Part shown: positions 1 to 7,991 of the stretch, in pieces
How positions within the stretch are numbered: position 1 is the first letter of the stretch
Layout: each line of letters begins with the position of its first letter
NCBI GenBank assembly: GCA_910579305.1
Contig: CAJTTA010000018.1
Span: 1 to 39,618 of the forward strand
Reading direction: 5' to 3'
Length of the DNA: 39,618 nucleotides
DNA from: an uncultured Muribaculaceae bacterium
Lineage (GTDB): Bacteria > Bacteroidota > Bacteroidia > Bacteroidales > Muribaculaceae
Notes under the pieces: model-generated
The model's database searches: none
What the model was told of the DNA's origin: nothing
Seen by the model: the letters and a program-made list of their open reading frames with translations, nothing else
Position numbers and translations under genes: made by a program

Positions 1-53
1 AGAGCGTCGGATTCATAACCCGGAGGTCTCGAGTTCAATTCTCGATCCCGCTA
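1..53 (+). tRNA. tRNA-Met (CAT), 5' end cut off by the window
   Basis: The 3' two thirds of a tRNA. The anticodon CAT lies at 14-16 in a seven-base loop, with a stem that pairs apart from one A-C mismatch at its top. The T arm is a perfect five-pair stem (29-33 with 41-45) around TTCAATT. The 3' acceptor strand TCCCGCT (46-52) is followed by discriminator A at 53; CCA is not encoded. The 5' acceptor strand and most of the D arm lie before the window. CAT could mean elongator Met, initiator Met or a lysidine-modified Ile; the missing 5' half would decide, and elongator Met is the best guess. Confidence 0.9.
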
Positions 54-63
54 CTATTCTGAT

Positions 64-108
64 TCGGCCTGATGCAATCCGCATCGGGCCGATTCCTTAT
101 TTTTCTCT
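64..108 (+). terminator. Intrinsic terminator of the tRNA transcript
   Basis: TCGGCCTGATGC (64-75) pairs with GCATCGGGCCGA (81-92) over 12 pairs including one T-G, with a five-base loop AATCC. A T-rich run follows at 98-105. It lies just downstream of the tRNA and 17 bases before the next start codon, so it most likely ends the tRNA transcript. Confidence 0.8.
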
Positions 109-124
109 ATAACCTCCCCTCTCT

Positions 125-3124
125 ATGGATAGAATCAACGAAGCTGCCATCTCGCGCCTTTATCTGAAGGACACCGCATTTGCCGACCTCATGCAGCGGC
201 GCATTTTCAACGTACTCCTCATAGCCACCCCCTACGATGCCTTCATGATGGAGGAGGACGGACGCGTAGAGGAACAGGTATACATGGAGTATGTCTCCCT
301 CAACCTCTCATCGCCGCCGCGCTTCACCAAAGCCGCCACATTTGCCGAAGCCCACAGCCTGCTTGCATCTCAGACGTTCGACCTCATCATAGCGATGCCC
401 GGAGTGGACGTATCCGAAACTTTCACTGAAGCCCGCAACATCAAGACAATGTGGCCCGAAGTGCCATTCGTGGTGCTCACTCCATTCAGCAAGGAAGTGA
501 GCCGACGCCTCGAGAACGAAGACCTCTCGGGAGTGGACTACGTGTTCTCTTGGCTCGGAAACGTCGACCTCATACTGGCCATCATAAAGCTCCTTGAAGA
601 CAAGATGAACGCACAGAAGGATGTGGAGGAAGTGGGCGTGCAGACGATCCTCGTGGTGGAAGACTCCGTGAGATTCTATTCCTCTGTGCTTCCGCACATA
701 TATAAGTTCCTCCTCACACAGAGCCGTGAATTCTCCACCGAGGCTCTCAACGAGCATGAACAGATGCTGCGCATGCGCGGACGCCCCAAGGTGGTGCTCG
801 CCCGAAACTATGAGGAGGCCCGCGAACTCTACGACAGATACGCCGGGCGCATGCTCGGCGTGATAACCGACGTGTCATACCCCCGCGAAGGAGAGCAGGA
901 CAAGAAGGCCGGAATACGATTCGCATCATACGTGCGCGCGGCAGATCCCTGCATACCCATAATCGTTGAAAGCTCCGAGGTGGAAAACCGCGACTACGTG
1001 GCCCCCTTCTCCGGCCATTTCATAGACAAGACCTCCAAGACTTTCCCGCAGGAACTGCGTGCCGCCGTGAGATTCCTATTCGGATTCGGCGACTTCGTGG
1101 TGACCGACCCCGTCTCGCACAAAGAGATAATGCGCCTGCCCGACCTCAAGGCTCTGCAGCGCAACGTGTATAACATACCCGACGATGCTCTCTTCGCCCA
1201 CTCCCGCAACAACGACATTTCCCGCTGGCTCTACTCCCGCGCTCTCTTCCCTATAGCCTCGGCACTCAAGACCCTGCGCATGACGAGCATCGACCAGGTG
1301 CCGGCCGTGAGGCTACTCATCTCGGAGTGCATAGCCAAGTACAGGCGCATGAAAAACCGCGGCGTGGTGGCCGTATTCAAGAAAGAACGCTTCGACAGCT
1401 ACTCCAACTTCGCCCGCATCGGGCAGGGATCCATGGGGGGCAAGGGGAGAGGCCTGGCTTTCATCGACTCAATAATAAAGCGTAATCCCCAATGCGAGAA
1501 CTTCCACGGAGCGCAGATCACAATCCCGCGCACCGTAGTGCTCTGCACCGACATCTTCGATGAATTCATGGAAAGCAACGGCCTCTACCCGCTCGCGCTA
1601 TCTTCGGCCGACGACCAGGAGATACTCGACGCTTTCCTCCGGGCACGCCTTCCCGAAAGCGTGCGCGATGACCTCATGGCCATATTCGATGTAGTGGACT
1701 CCCCGCTGGCTGTGCGCTCATCATCCCTGCTGGAAGACTCCCACTACCAGCCCTTCGCCGGTGTCTACAGCACCTACATGATACCGCGTCTGCCCGACTA
1801 CGACCGCATGCTCCGACTCCTCACCGACGCTATAAAGAGCGTATACGCCTCCGTCTTCTTCTCCGACTCCAAGGCCTACATGAACGCCACAAGCAATCTC
1901 ATAGACCAGGAGAAGATGGCCGTAATAATCCAGGAAGTGGCAGGAGAGACCCACGGCGACTTCCACTACCCATCCTTCTCTGGAGTGGGGCGCTCGCTCA
2001 ACTACTATCCCCTGGCCGGCGAAGTCCCAGAAGAGGGTGTGGCCGAAGTGGCCGTGGGCCTGGGCAAATATATTGTGGACGGTGGCCGAGCCCTGCGCTT
2101 CTCCCCCTCCCACCCCGCCTCGGTGCTCCAGACCTCAACGCTCGACCTCGCCCTGCGCGACACGCAGACCAGATTCAACGCCCTCCCCTGCGCCGACCTC
2201 ACTGAGAGCTTCAAGGTGAAGGATGACTTCAACATAAGCACTCTCGATGTCTCGGAAGCCGCACGCACGGGCGCACTGAAATACATGGTGAGCACCTACG
2301 ACGCCATCGACTCCGTGATGCGCGACACCGATGCCGGACGCGGACGCAAGGTAGTCACCTTCGCCAATGTGCTGCGCCACGACATGTTCCCCCTGGCCAA
2401 GTGCGTGGAATTCATGCTCTCGGCAGGGCAACAGGCCATGGGGAGACCTGTGGAAATAGAGTTTGCCGGAGTGATCGACAAGGACATAACCTCCTCATCT
2501 CCCCGCAAAGGCACTGTCTATTGGCTTCAGATACGCCCCATTGTCGACAAGAAAGAGATGCTCGACGACTCGATAATGTCTCACCCCGACTCCGACCTCA
2601 TCCTGCGCTCTGACACAGCCCTCGGCCACGGACTCATGGACGGCGTGCGGCATGTGGTCTACGTCAAGCCTCAGGCATTCGACTCAACCCACAATCCGGC
2701 CGTCGCGGCAGAAGTGGAGGAAATCAACCGCCGGCTCGCGGCCGATGGCGAAGGCTACATTCTCGTAGGCCCCGGCCGATGGGGCTCATCTGACCATGCC
2801 CTGGGAATACCCGTGAAGTGGCCGCAGATCACCGGCGCGCGACTCATCGTGGAGACTGCCCTGCCGGGCTACAGCATCGAGCCGAGCCAGGGCACTCATT
2901 TCTTCCAGAACCTTACGAGCTTCGGTGTGGGATACTTCACCGTGAACGAGGCCAAGGGCAACGGCCTCTTTGACCACGCTTACCTCGACGCACTCCCGGC
3001 CGTCTATGAGAGCGAGGCCCTGCGCATCGTGCGATTTGAGACACCGCTCACCATAGCCATCAACGGACGCCGCTCCTTGGGAGTCGTGTTCAAGGAAGGC
3101 ATCGAGCCTATCAAACCCGAATGA
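125..3124 (+). CDS. PEP/pyruvate-binding (PPDK N-terminal type) protein with receiver-like N-terminal domains
   Basis: A 999-aa protein related to the nucleotide-binding half of pyruvate phosphate dikinase and PEP synthase. Residues about 25-165 look like a degenerate receiver domain. Residues about 172-320 look like a second one that keeps an acidic pair (E179, D180) and a candidate phospho-acceptor Asp (D249, in VITDVSYP). The glycine-rich GQGSMGGKGRG starts at about residue 433 and RSSSLLEDS at 531, both typical of the ATP-grasp-like PPDK_N domain; GPGRWGSSD lies near residue 881. I see no TSH phospho-histidine motif and no PEP-utilising C-terminal barrel, so a full PEP synthase reaction is unlikely. 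Such long proteins are usually annotated in Bacteroidales as PEP/pyruvate-binding domain proteins. Its role is unknown; a phospho-transfer or regulatory role is inference. A coiled-coil gene follows 22 bases downstream. Confidence 0.85.
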   Translation: MDRINEAAISRLYLKDTAFADLMQRRIFNVLLIATPYDAFMMEEDGRVEEQVYMEYVSLNLSSPPRFTKAATFAEAHSLLASQTFDLIIAMPGVDVSETFTEARNIKTMWPEVPFVVLTPFSKEVSRRLENEDLSGVDYVFSWLGNVDLILAIIKLLEDKMNAQKDVEEVGVQTILVVEDSVRFYSSVLPHIYKFLLTQSREFSTEALNEHEQMLRMRGRPKVVLARNYEEARELYDRYAGRMLGVITDVSYPREGEQDKKAGIRFASYVRAADPCIPIIVESSEVENRDYVAPFSGHFIDKTSKTFPQELRAAVRFLFGFGDFVVTDPVSHKEIMRLPDLKALQRNVYNIPDDALFAHSRNNDISRWLYSRALFPIASALKTLRMTSIDQVPAVRLLISECIAKYRRMKNRGVVAVFKKERFDSYSNFARIGQGSMGGKGRGLAFIDSIIKRNPQCENFHGAQITIPRTVVLCTDIFDEFMESNGLYPLALSSADDQEILDAFLRARLPESVRDDLMAIFDVVDSPLAVRSSSLLEDSHYQPFAGVYSTYMIPRLPDYDRMLRLLTDAIKSVYASVFFSDSKAYMNATSNLIDQEKMAVIIQEVAGETHGDFHYPSFSGVGRSLNYYPLAGEVPEEGVAEVAVGLGKYIVDGGRALRFSPSHPASVLQTSTLDLALRDTQTRFNALPCADLTESFKVKDDFNISTLDVSEAARTGALKYMVSTYDAIDSVMRDTDAGRGRKVVTFANVLRHDMFPLAKCVEFMLSAGQQAMGRPVEIEFAGVIDKDITSSSPRKGTVYWLQIRPIVDKKEMLDDSIMSHPDSDLILRSDTALGHGLMDGVRHVVYVKPQAFDSTHNPAVAAEVEEINRRLAADGEGYILVGPGRWGSSDHALGIPVKWPQITGARLIVETALPGYSIEPSQGTHFFQNLTSFGVGYFTVNEAKGNGLFDHAYLDALPAVYESEALRIVRFETPLTIAINGRRSLGVVFKEGIEPIKPE

Positions 3125-3146
3125 CAGGCTGTCCTAAAAAATTGTC

Positions 3147-3662
3147 ATGCACAGAGCTTTGCTCATATTTCTCCATCCGCGCCGTGCCGCCCGTCTCCTC
3201 AACGAGAAGGAGACGGAGGCCGAGGGGCTGCGTCATGACCTGATGTGCGCCAACACTGATATAGAGGAACTACGATGCCGGCTTCTCTCAGAGATAGAGT
3301 CAAACACCGGCCTCCGTGATGAAGCCGAGTGCCGGCGCCGCGAAATAAGCCGCCTTGAGAAAGAGGCTGTGGCCGACCGCGCCCTCTACGCCGAGCAGGA
3401 GCGCAAGATCCTTGAGCTTGAAGAGATGTTCGGCCGTGTAAACCAGATCTCTGAGGCCTACGAGAAGCGCATCGCCTCCCTCAAGAAGCGCCTGGCCGAG
3501 ACCCGGTCAGCCCTCAACCGGGCCCTGCGAGACGCCGATGCAGAGCTCACGCCGGTGCCTCCGGCCGATCCCTCTCGCTACGCGCCCCCTCCGGAGCCTG
3601 ATCCTCTCCCGCAGGAGATTGAAGATACGGCCGACTGGTATGTATCGCCCCCGGAACTATGA
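3147..3662 (+). CDS. Coiled-coil protein of unknown function
   Basis: A 171-aa protein starting with ATG 22 bases after the PEP-binding gene, so probably cotranscribed with it. Residues about 18-128 are almost entirely charged heptad-like helix (runs of E, R, K and L with no glycine or proline), predicting a long coiled coil. The last 40 residues are proline rich (TPVPPADP, APPPEPDPLPQE) and end in WYVSPPEL. No signal peptide is clear; the short hydrophobic N-terminus (ALLIFLH) is too weak to call a membrane anchor. I do not recognise a family. Position suggests it works with, or scaffolds, the upstream protein, but nothing in the sequence proves that. Confidence 0.7.
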   Translation: MHRALLIFLHPRRAARLLNEKETEAEGLRHDLMCANTDIEELRCRLLSEIESNTGLRDEAECRRREISRLEKEAVADRALYAEQERKILELEEMFGRVNQISEAYEKRIASLKKRLAETRSALNRALRDADAELTPVPPADPSRYAPPPEPDPLPQEIEDTADWYVSPPEL

Positions 3663-3736
3663 AACAATTCCCGCCTCTCCTTCGTTAATAAGAGAAATAT
3701 ACATCCGATATTTCTTCTAACACACTACAACAGACC

Positions 3737-4300
3737 ATGACAAAATCACAGCTCTACACCGGCACAGGCGATGCCGGCACCACCTCTCTCGTGGGAGGCA
3801 AGCGCATAAATAAAAACAGTACCCGTCTTGAAGCCTACGGCACTGTAGATGAATTCTCGGCCCATCTCGGCCTGCTCGCCTCTTTCGACAATAATACACT
3901 GGCCATACAGAGCCTCCTGGCAGCCGTGCAGAACCGCCTCTTCGATGTAGGCGCATATCTGGCCACCGACGTGGAACCGGGCACCACACCATCCATAAAG
4001 GGTCTCTCAGAAGAGGATATAACCGACATAGAGCATGCCATAGACGCTCTCGATGATCAAGTGCCCAAGGCACATGCTTTCGTGCTTCCCGGAGGTACCC
4101 GTGCAAGCGCCGAAGCCCATATAGCCCGCACTGTGTGTCGCCGCGCCGAGCGCCGCATCCTCTCCTTAGCAGCGGAAAGCTACGTAGACCCCCTCGTGCT
4201 GCGTTACTTCAACCGCCTCAGCGACTGGCTCTTCATCCTCTCCCGCCATTACAATCACGCTGCCGGCGTGGCTGAGACAACATGGCATCCGGCCCGATAA
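3737..4300 (+). CDS. pduO: PduO-type cob(I)yrinic acid a,c-diamide / cob(I)alamin adenosyltransferase
   Basis: A 187-aa enzyme that transfers the adenosyl group of ATP to Co(I) corrinoid, giving adenosylcobalamin for enzymes such as methylmalonyl-CoA mutase. It has the family marks in order: YTGTGDAGTTSL at residues 7-18 (ATP binding), RLEAYGTVDE near residue 30, PGG near residue 120, and the helix ARTVCRRAERR with the ATP-contacting arginines. The length is normal for the PduO/MMAB family and unlike CobA or EutT types. It lies 75 bases after the coiled-coil gene and is followed by a strong hairpin, so it ends the transcript. No cobalamin riboswitch is visible upstream. Confidence 0.93.
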   Translation: MTKSQLYTGTGDAGTTSLVGGKRINKNSTRLEAYGTVDEFSAHLGLLASFDNNTLAIQSLLAAVQNRLFDVGAYLATDVEPGTTPSIKGLSEEDITDIEHAIDALDDQVPKAHAFVLPGGTRASAEAHIARTVCRRAERRILSLAAESYVDPLVLRYFNRLSDWLFILSRHYNHAAGVAETTWHPAR

Positions 4301-4316
4301 ACCACTCCTGACTACG

Positions 4317-4361
4317 ATGTAACCGTCCCTCCGAGGCAAAGCCTCGGAGGGACGGTTACAT
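4317..4361. terminator. 21-bp perfect hairpin after the adenosyltransferase gene
   Basis: Bases 4317-4337 pair without mismatch with 4341-4361 around an AAA loop. The core is CCGTCCCTCCGAGGC and its complement. No run of T follows directly, only AT-rich sequence on both sides, so it is either a weak-tract terminator or an mRNA 3'-end stabiliser. Confidence 0.65.
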
Positions 4362-4439
4362 ATGTACATATAAGTTTTCCCTGTCACGATGTGATATTAT
4401 TTGTCACATTATTTTACTTCTCCACAGCGACAATATCGC

Positions 4440-4447
4440 TAACTTTG
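4440..4447 (+). promoter_or_regulatory. Promoter -7 element (TAACTTTG) of the WG-repeat gene
   Basis: The sequence fits the Bacteroidetes -7 consensus TAnnTTTG and lies 31 bases before the ATG. No good TTTG -33 box is seen at 19-20 bases upstream; the closest T-rich stretch is at 4412-4415. The leader downstream is A-rich and has no Shine-Dalgarno site, as usual in this phylum. Confidence 0.6.
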
Positions 4448-4478
4448 CAAATAAATAATCTAAATAACCTAAAAACCA

Positions 4479-5732
4479 ATGAGAAAACAAAGCTTATCTG
4501 TTACCATGCGACATGCTCTGAGAATCTCGGCATTGTTCCTGCTGCTTTTCATGAATAACTTTCCGGCTCTCGCCGATGTGGTCTGTAACACCAAGCGCAC
4601 AAGAGTAATTCTCACCAACTCACAATTCGGCGACAAGGATCTGTTCACTATCTACCGCGACGGCGAGGAAGTGTGGTCTGCACGGGGAATACTTCAGAGA
4701 GCCCCGACTCCCAAAATTTCACATCTCTGGCTCATGACAGACTTCTTCACTTCCAAAGGGGCGTATTATGATGAAGCCAACGATAAAGTATACATTGTCG
4801 ACGGTGATTTTCACAGCGACTTCGATGACGACCCCTGGAAATATTTGAAGGATGTCGACAGCAACATGGATCCCAACGTCGACTTCAAGTATGCCGACGG
4901 AAGCTGGATCGTGACCTACAAAGACGGATCCTCTTTCTCTGTGGCCGGAGGCGATGCGGAGAACTGTCCCTTCCGCAGCCTCGCCGACGTCGGACTCATA
5001 CGCTATTGTAAGGACGGAAAATACGGACTCTATGATAAAACCGGAACTCTCGTTCTTCCCGCGGAATACGACAAGATAAGCCCTGTGAAACAGTCTAACG
5101 TAATCCGCTTCTACAATGGAGACTCCATGGGCATATTCAATGCCGAATCCAAAAATATCGTAGCCCAGCCCGGCAAATACACTGGAGTGGGAAACCCCAC
5201 CATGAACGCAAAAGCCTTATGGGTGTCCAACGGCTCAAACTGGGGTGTGATAAACCTTCAGGGAGAGGAAATCGTGCCCGCCGAATTCCCCGACAGCAAC
5301 CTCAAGGAGGGAAATAAGGCCGGTAAGGACAGATCGAAATGGTGCTTCACTATGACCGATCCACAGGGAAGCATCGCCGTGACCAACATAGAAGGCAAGC
5401 GAATCATACCTTTCGGACGATACAACGGCCTTAAAGGCTATGATTACGACGTGATAGTAGTGAAGAAAGGCGACAAAATCGGATGCACCGACTACAACGG
5501 CAAGCAGCTCGTGGCGCCTATCTACCAGAAGTATGAATTCTCCGGCAACAACGGAAACCTCGTATTCAGCAACACTTCAGGCAGCAATGTAACTTTCTTC
5601 ATATACACTCCTAAAGGCACGCTCAAGACATCCAAGACATTCGTCAACAACCGTGCCAATGCCCGCGCTCTCGCATTATGGCTTAACTCTGTACTGGGTG
5701 GAGGATACGTCGAGCCTCTTTATAAAGATTGA
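4479..5732 (+). CDS. Secreted WG-repeat protein
   Basis: A 417-aa exported protein. The N-terminus has a basic start, a hydrophobic core (ALFLLLFMNNFPALA) and a likely signal peptidase I site after ALA. The second half carries WG-type beta repeats: YGLYDKTGTLVLPAEYD, WGVINLQGEEIVPAEF and IGCTDYNGKQLVAPIY, each a strand-turn-strand unit ending in a V-P/A-P-x-Y/F step. WG repeats are common in Bacteroidetes surface and periplasmic proteins and usually have no known ligand. The ATG at 4479 fits the promoter at 4440; an in-frame ATG at 4506 (MRHALRIS) would also give a good signal peptide. The gene stands alone, bounded by the hairpin at 4317 and the terminator at 5778. Confidence 0.8.
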   Translation: MRKQSLSVTMRHALRISALFLLLFMNNFPALADVVCNTKRTRVILTNSQFGDKDLFTIYRDGEEVWSARGILQRAPTPKISHLWLMTDFFTSKGAYYDEANDKVYIVDGDFHSDFDDDPWKYLKDVDSNMDPNVDFKYADGSWIVTYKDGSSFSVAGGDAENCPFRSLADVGLIRYCKDGKYGLYDKTGTLVLPAEYDKISPVKQSNVIRFYNGDSMGIFNAESKNIVAQPGKYTGVGNPTMNAKALWVSNGSNWGVINLQGEEIVPAEFPDSNLKEGNKAGKDRSKWCFTMTDPQGSIAVTNIEGKRIIPFGRYNGLKGYDYDVIVVKKGDKIGCTDYNGKQLVAPIYQKYEFSGNNGNLVFSNTSGSNVTFFIYTPKGTLKTSKTFVNNRANARALALWLNSVLGGGYVEPLYKD

Positions 5733-5769
5733 CACCTGCCTCTCTATACACAGACACTGCAGTTGAACG

Positions 5770-5820
5770 AAAAAAAACTGTCCCCCGGCAAGGCTCGGCC
5801 ACACCGGGAGACAGGGTTTT
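5770..5820. terminator. Bidirectional intrinsic terminator
   Basis: CTGTCCCCCGG (5778-5788) pairs with CCGGGAGACAG (5804-5814) with one mismatch. An A8 run at 5770-5777 serves as the T tract for the minus strand, and TTTT at 5817-5820 for the plus strand. It separates the converging WG-repeat gene (+) and HTH gene (-). Confidence 0.85.
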
Positions 5821-5828
5821 GCTTTCAC

Positions 5829-6173
5829 TTATTGAACGCCGGAATCGCGCAAAGCCTCGGAATAATACCGAAAAAAATCAAAATTCAATATGTGGCTGAT
5901 GCGAAAAAGCAATCCGGTATCGATATACGAACGAGAGAATATGTCATACACATTTCTTCTGTCGCAATTTATCTTTGAGGCGAGCCATATCGCACTGCGA
6001 CCCTGACGCCTCAGTTCATCCCTGATGATTATTCCTATGTCAAGGCTTACGGCTTCCCCGTCTCTCCCGAAGTCGGTTGCTCTTTGCATATTTTCAATAT
6101 TATGATGCTGCGCCACAAGGCATACCCCCACGCCGCTAACATCGGTTATACAAAAATATTGCAAACGGGACAC
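5829..6173 (-). CDS. Small helix-turn-helix protein (Xre-like, Bacteroidales type)
   Basis: A protein of up to 114 aa. Its C-terminal two thirds match the pattern of a common Bacteroidales HTH family: an IG-x-x-I-R-x-x-L helix (GIIIRDELRRQGRS), then a helix-turn-helix (IWLASKINCDRRNVYDIFSR), then IDTGLLFRISHILNFDFFRYYSE. Such proteins are probably small DNA-binding regulators. The first ATG at 6173 gives an unusual N-terminal part (FCITDVSGVGVCLVAQHH) that does not look like the family; the Met at residue 29 (MQRATDF, 6089) may be the true start. A perfect minus-strand promoter lies at 6389-6419, giving a leader of more than 200 nt. No target is evident. Confidence 0.7.
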   Translation of the reverse strand: MSRLQYFCITDVSGVGVCLVAQHHNIENMQRATDFGRDGEAVSLDIGIIIRDELRRQGRSAIWLASKINCDRRNVYDIFSRSYIDTGLLFRISHILNFDFFRYYSEALRDSGVQ

Positions 6174-6185
6174 AATAATATGACT

Positions 6186-6264
6186 TAGAGAATGCTCTAA
6201 TGCGGTTTACATCATTCTCTTAAGATTCCGGCTTCACACTCAGGCTCGGACTCTTGCAAGAGTC
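6186..6264. repeat. Dyad elements in the long leader of the HTH gene
   Basis: GACTCTTGCAAGAGTC at 6249-6264 is a perfect 16-bp palindrome. A second inverted repeat is formed by AGAGAATG at 6186 and CATTCTCT near 6211, extended by CTTA on the left and TTAAG on the right with one bulged base. Both lie between the minus-strand promoter (6389-6419) and the HTH start. They may be operators or RNA hairpins. Confidence 0.45.
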
Positions 6265-6388
6265 TGCCGTCATCTGTGCCGGCCATAGGGAAGAAGAGCC
6301 GTTCCATCACTTTCAGCTGCTTGAGGCCGAATTGCCGGGGTGATGTAATCTTCCCATCGGCGCTACTGCTCGCTCCGATTCTGCATCG

Positions 6389-6419
6389 CAAAGTTATGAA
6401 ATCTCCACGAATAATCAAA
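6389..6419 (-). promoter_or_regulatory. Minus-strand promoter (TTTG-N19-TAACTTTG)
   Basis: Read on the minus strand, TTTG (6419-6416) is followed after 19 bases by TAACTTTG (6396-6389), a full match to the Bacteroidetes promoter. Transcription would start near 6382 and run through about 200 nt without a recognised gene before the HTH coding region. Confidence 0.75.
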
Positions 6420-6443
6420 ACAGACTGATGATTTTATCACTTT

Positions 6444-7184
6444 TCACTCCCCGTCAAGGCGCGCCTTGGGCCGCTTCCGCAGGAATGCCCGGCGCTCTCG
6501 GCGCGCTATGCTCTCCGCCTCAGCCGCACTCAGCCCGAAGGGACTGTAGGCAGCATATATTCTTGCAAGTCGCGCTGCCTCCTCCTCCCGGCCTATGGCC
6601 CTGAAATTACTCATGAGCATGTCGCGGCCTCTCACCCCGAAGCGCATGCGGTTGAGGTCTATATAGTAAAACCGGAAGGCATCGCCCTCTCTGGTATATA
6701 TCACATTCCCGGGGCTGAAATCCTTGTGCCACACCCCGTAAGAATGCAGCCGTCCCATCTCGGCGGCAAGTGGCTCCAGCACCTCATCTATCTCCGGATT
6801 ATCACGCCACTCCCTTAGATCGCGCCCCTTCACCTCCTCGCATATATAGTAGCTGAGACCAAGCCCACGCCAGTCGCGTACCTCGATCCAAGCTACAGGC
6901 GCAGGAGTGGCAAATCCCATCTCAAGCAACCGCTCAGCATGCTCCAGACTCCTGCGCGCCTTGCTGCGGCGCAAAGTCACATAAGCATAACGATTGACCG
7001 GATTAGGCACCCCGAACTCCTTTATTATCAGGCTCATGCCACATACTTTGAGACGCGCCACCCTGTTGCGGCCCTCATAAAACACCTCTGCCTCCTTCGG
7101 CATACCCCCGCGGGCCACACGCTCCGCAAGCGCAATCAGCTCCGCATCATCACGGCATGCGCCGCCCATTCCTATCCTTACCAT
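6444..7184 (-). CDS. LPS (Kdo/WaaP/InaA) kinase-like protein
   Basis: A kinase-fold protein of 246 aa from the ATG at 7184, or 253 aa from a TTG at 7205 that would overlap the upstream stop as TTGA. Numbered from the TTG, the ATP-anchoring lysine is in SLIIKEFG (K62), the catalytic loop is HKDFSPGNVIY (H160, D162, N167) and the metal-binding IDLNRM has D183. This H-x-D-x-S-x-x-N / I-D-L-N pattern is typical of lipopolysaccharide kinases that phosphorylate Kdo or core sugars at the cytoplasmic face. All catalytic residues are present, so it should be active. It follows the glucosaminidase gene directly and probably shares its transcript, which fits an envelope role. The exact acceptor cannot be read from the sequence. 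Confidence 0.85.
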   Translation of the reverse strand: MVRIGMGGACRDDAELIALAERVARGGMPKEAEVFYEGRNRVARLKVCGMSLIIKEFGVPNPVNRYAYVTLRRSKARRSLEHAERLLEMGFATPAPVAWIEVRDWRGLGLSYYICEEVKGRDLREWRDNPEIDEVLEPLAAEMGRLHSYGVWHKDFSPGNVIYTREGDAFRFYYIDLNRMRFGVRGRDMLMSNFRAIGREEEAARLARIYAAYSPFGLSAAEAESIARRERRAFLRKRPKARLDGE

Positions 7185-7201
7185 CAGAGAGTCTGTTTTT
7201 T

Positions 7202-7915
7202 TCAATGAAGATACACCTCCATCCAGTCAGAAAGAGCCACATCGCCATTGCAGCGGGCAAGTCTGCCAGCATCCATGCCAAGCTCCCCGGCTATGCTCTC
7301 ATAGCTGTCACCAGGATAAGCTATCACAAAATGCCTGCCCCCGCTCATGCTCACCACATGAGTGCTCCTGAGAGCCTGCACTATAAACTCTGCATCAAGC
7401 TCTCCGGCACCCCCCTCACGATCATATCTGTAAAGCCCGTAGCGCTCTATGATAGCCGTGAGACGCGGCCCGTAATTGGGATCGGTGGCATAGCCGCAGC
7501 GGCTCAGCCCATAGGCCCATCCCTTGTAATCGGTAGGCTCAAGCTCAAAGAGCGACGCATAGCGCTTCCGCTGCAAGAAGCGAGTGTGATCCTCAAAGCT
7601 CTCGGCAGCAGAACTATAGACTCTGAAGCACTCATCCGGAGCATCATCATCGCGCAGCATTGTCTCGCCGCGCCAGTCGCTGTGACACTTTATGCCGAAA
7701 TGATTGTTGCCCTCAGTGGCAAGCGTGCTCCTTCCGGCAGCACTCTCAAGAAGACCCTGCGCCAACGTGACAGAAGCCGGAATCCCGCTGCGGCGCATCT
7801 CGGCCACAGCTATGCCCGAATACTCGGCCACATAATCCTCATACTTGTCAGCATGCAACATAGGCACGGAGAGAAAAATCATCAGAATTATTGTAAAAAA
7901 CTTGTTACGCAACAT
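7202..7915 (-). CDS. Exported glucosaminidase with LysM-like C-terminus
   Basis: A 237-aa peptidoglycan hydrolase of the FlgJ/glucosaminidase family (N-acetylglucosaminidase). A signal peptide spans residues 1-22 (FFTIILMIFLSVPMLHA). The catalytic domain covers about residues 25-170 with the family motif SVTLAQGLLESAAGRSTLA (a Glu in LLESAAG as the likely acid), GNNHFGIKCH and YATDPNYG. The last 45 residues (VIAYPGDSYESIAGELGM onward) resemble a single LysM peptidoglycan-binding unit. It precedes the LPS-kinase-like gene and diverges from cdd, with the cdd promoter inside the shared 76-bp gap. Probable role: cell wall turnover in the periplasm. Confidence 0.88.
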   Translation of the reverse strand: MLRNKFFTIILMIFLSVPMLHADKYEDYVAEYSGIAVAEMRRSGIPASVTLAQGLLESAAGRSTLATEGNNHFGIKCHSDWRGETMLRDDDAPDECFRVYSSAAESFEDHTRFLQRKRYASLFELEPTDYKGWAYGLSRCGYATDPNYGPRLTAIIERYGLYRYDREGGAGELDAEFIVQALRSTHVVSMSGGRHFVIAYPGDSYESIAGELGMDAGRLARCNGDVALSDWMEVYLH

Positions 7916-7932
7916 TTAAATGCCTATCTTTG
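7902..7932 (+). promoter_or_regulatory. cdd promoter (TTG-N20-TATCTTTG)
   Basis: TTG at 7902-7904 and TATCTTTG at 7925-7932 are separated by 20 bases. The -33 box lies inside the first codons of the divergent glucosaminidase gene. The ATG of cdd is 60 bases downstream. Confidence 0.75.
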
Positions 7933-7991
7933 TTAAGTAGAAAAATTAAGTAGGGAAAAAACTACCTACAAATTTAACCACTTTTTTCGAT

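Noticed and set aside
5763..5978. 71-aa plus-strand frame
   Set aside because: It runs through a bidirectional terminator and opposite the HTH gene.
6212..6418. 68-aa minus-strand frame before the HTH gene
   Set aside because: Its start lies inside a perfect promoter. Only a 31-codon internal frame could be made from that transcript, and nothing supports its translation.
7157..7936. 259-aa plus-strand frame opposite the glucosaminidase gene
   Set aside because: It mirrors a well-supported gene, lacks any family pattern, and its low-complexity His/Ala/Ser content is typical of an antisense frame.
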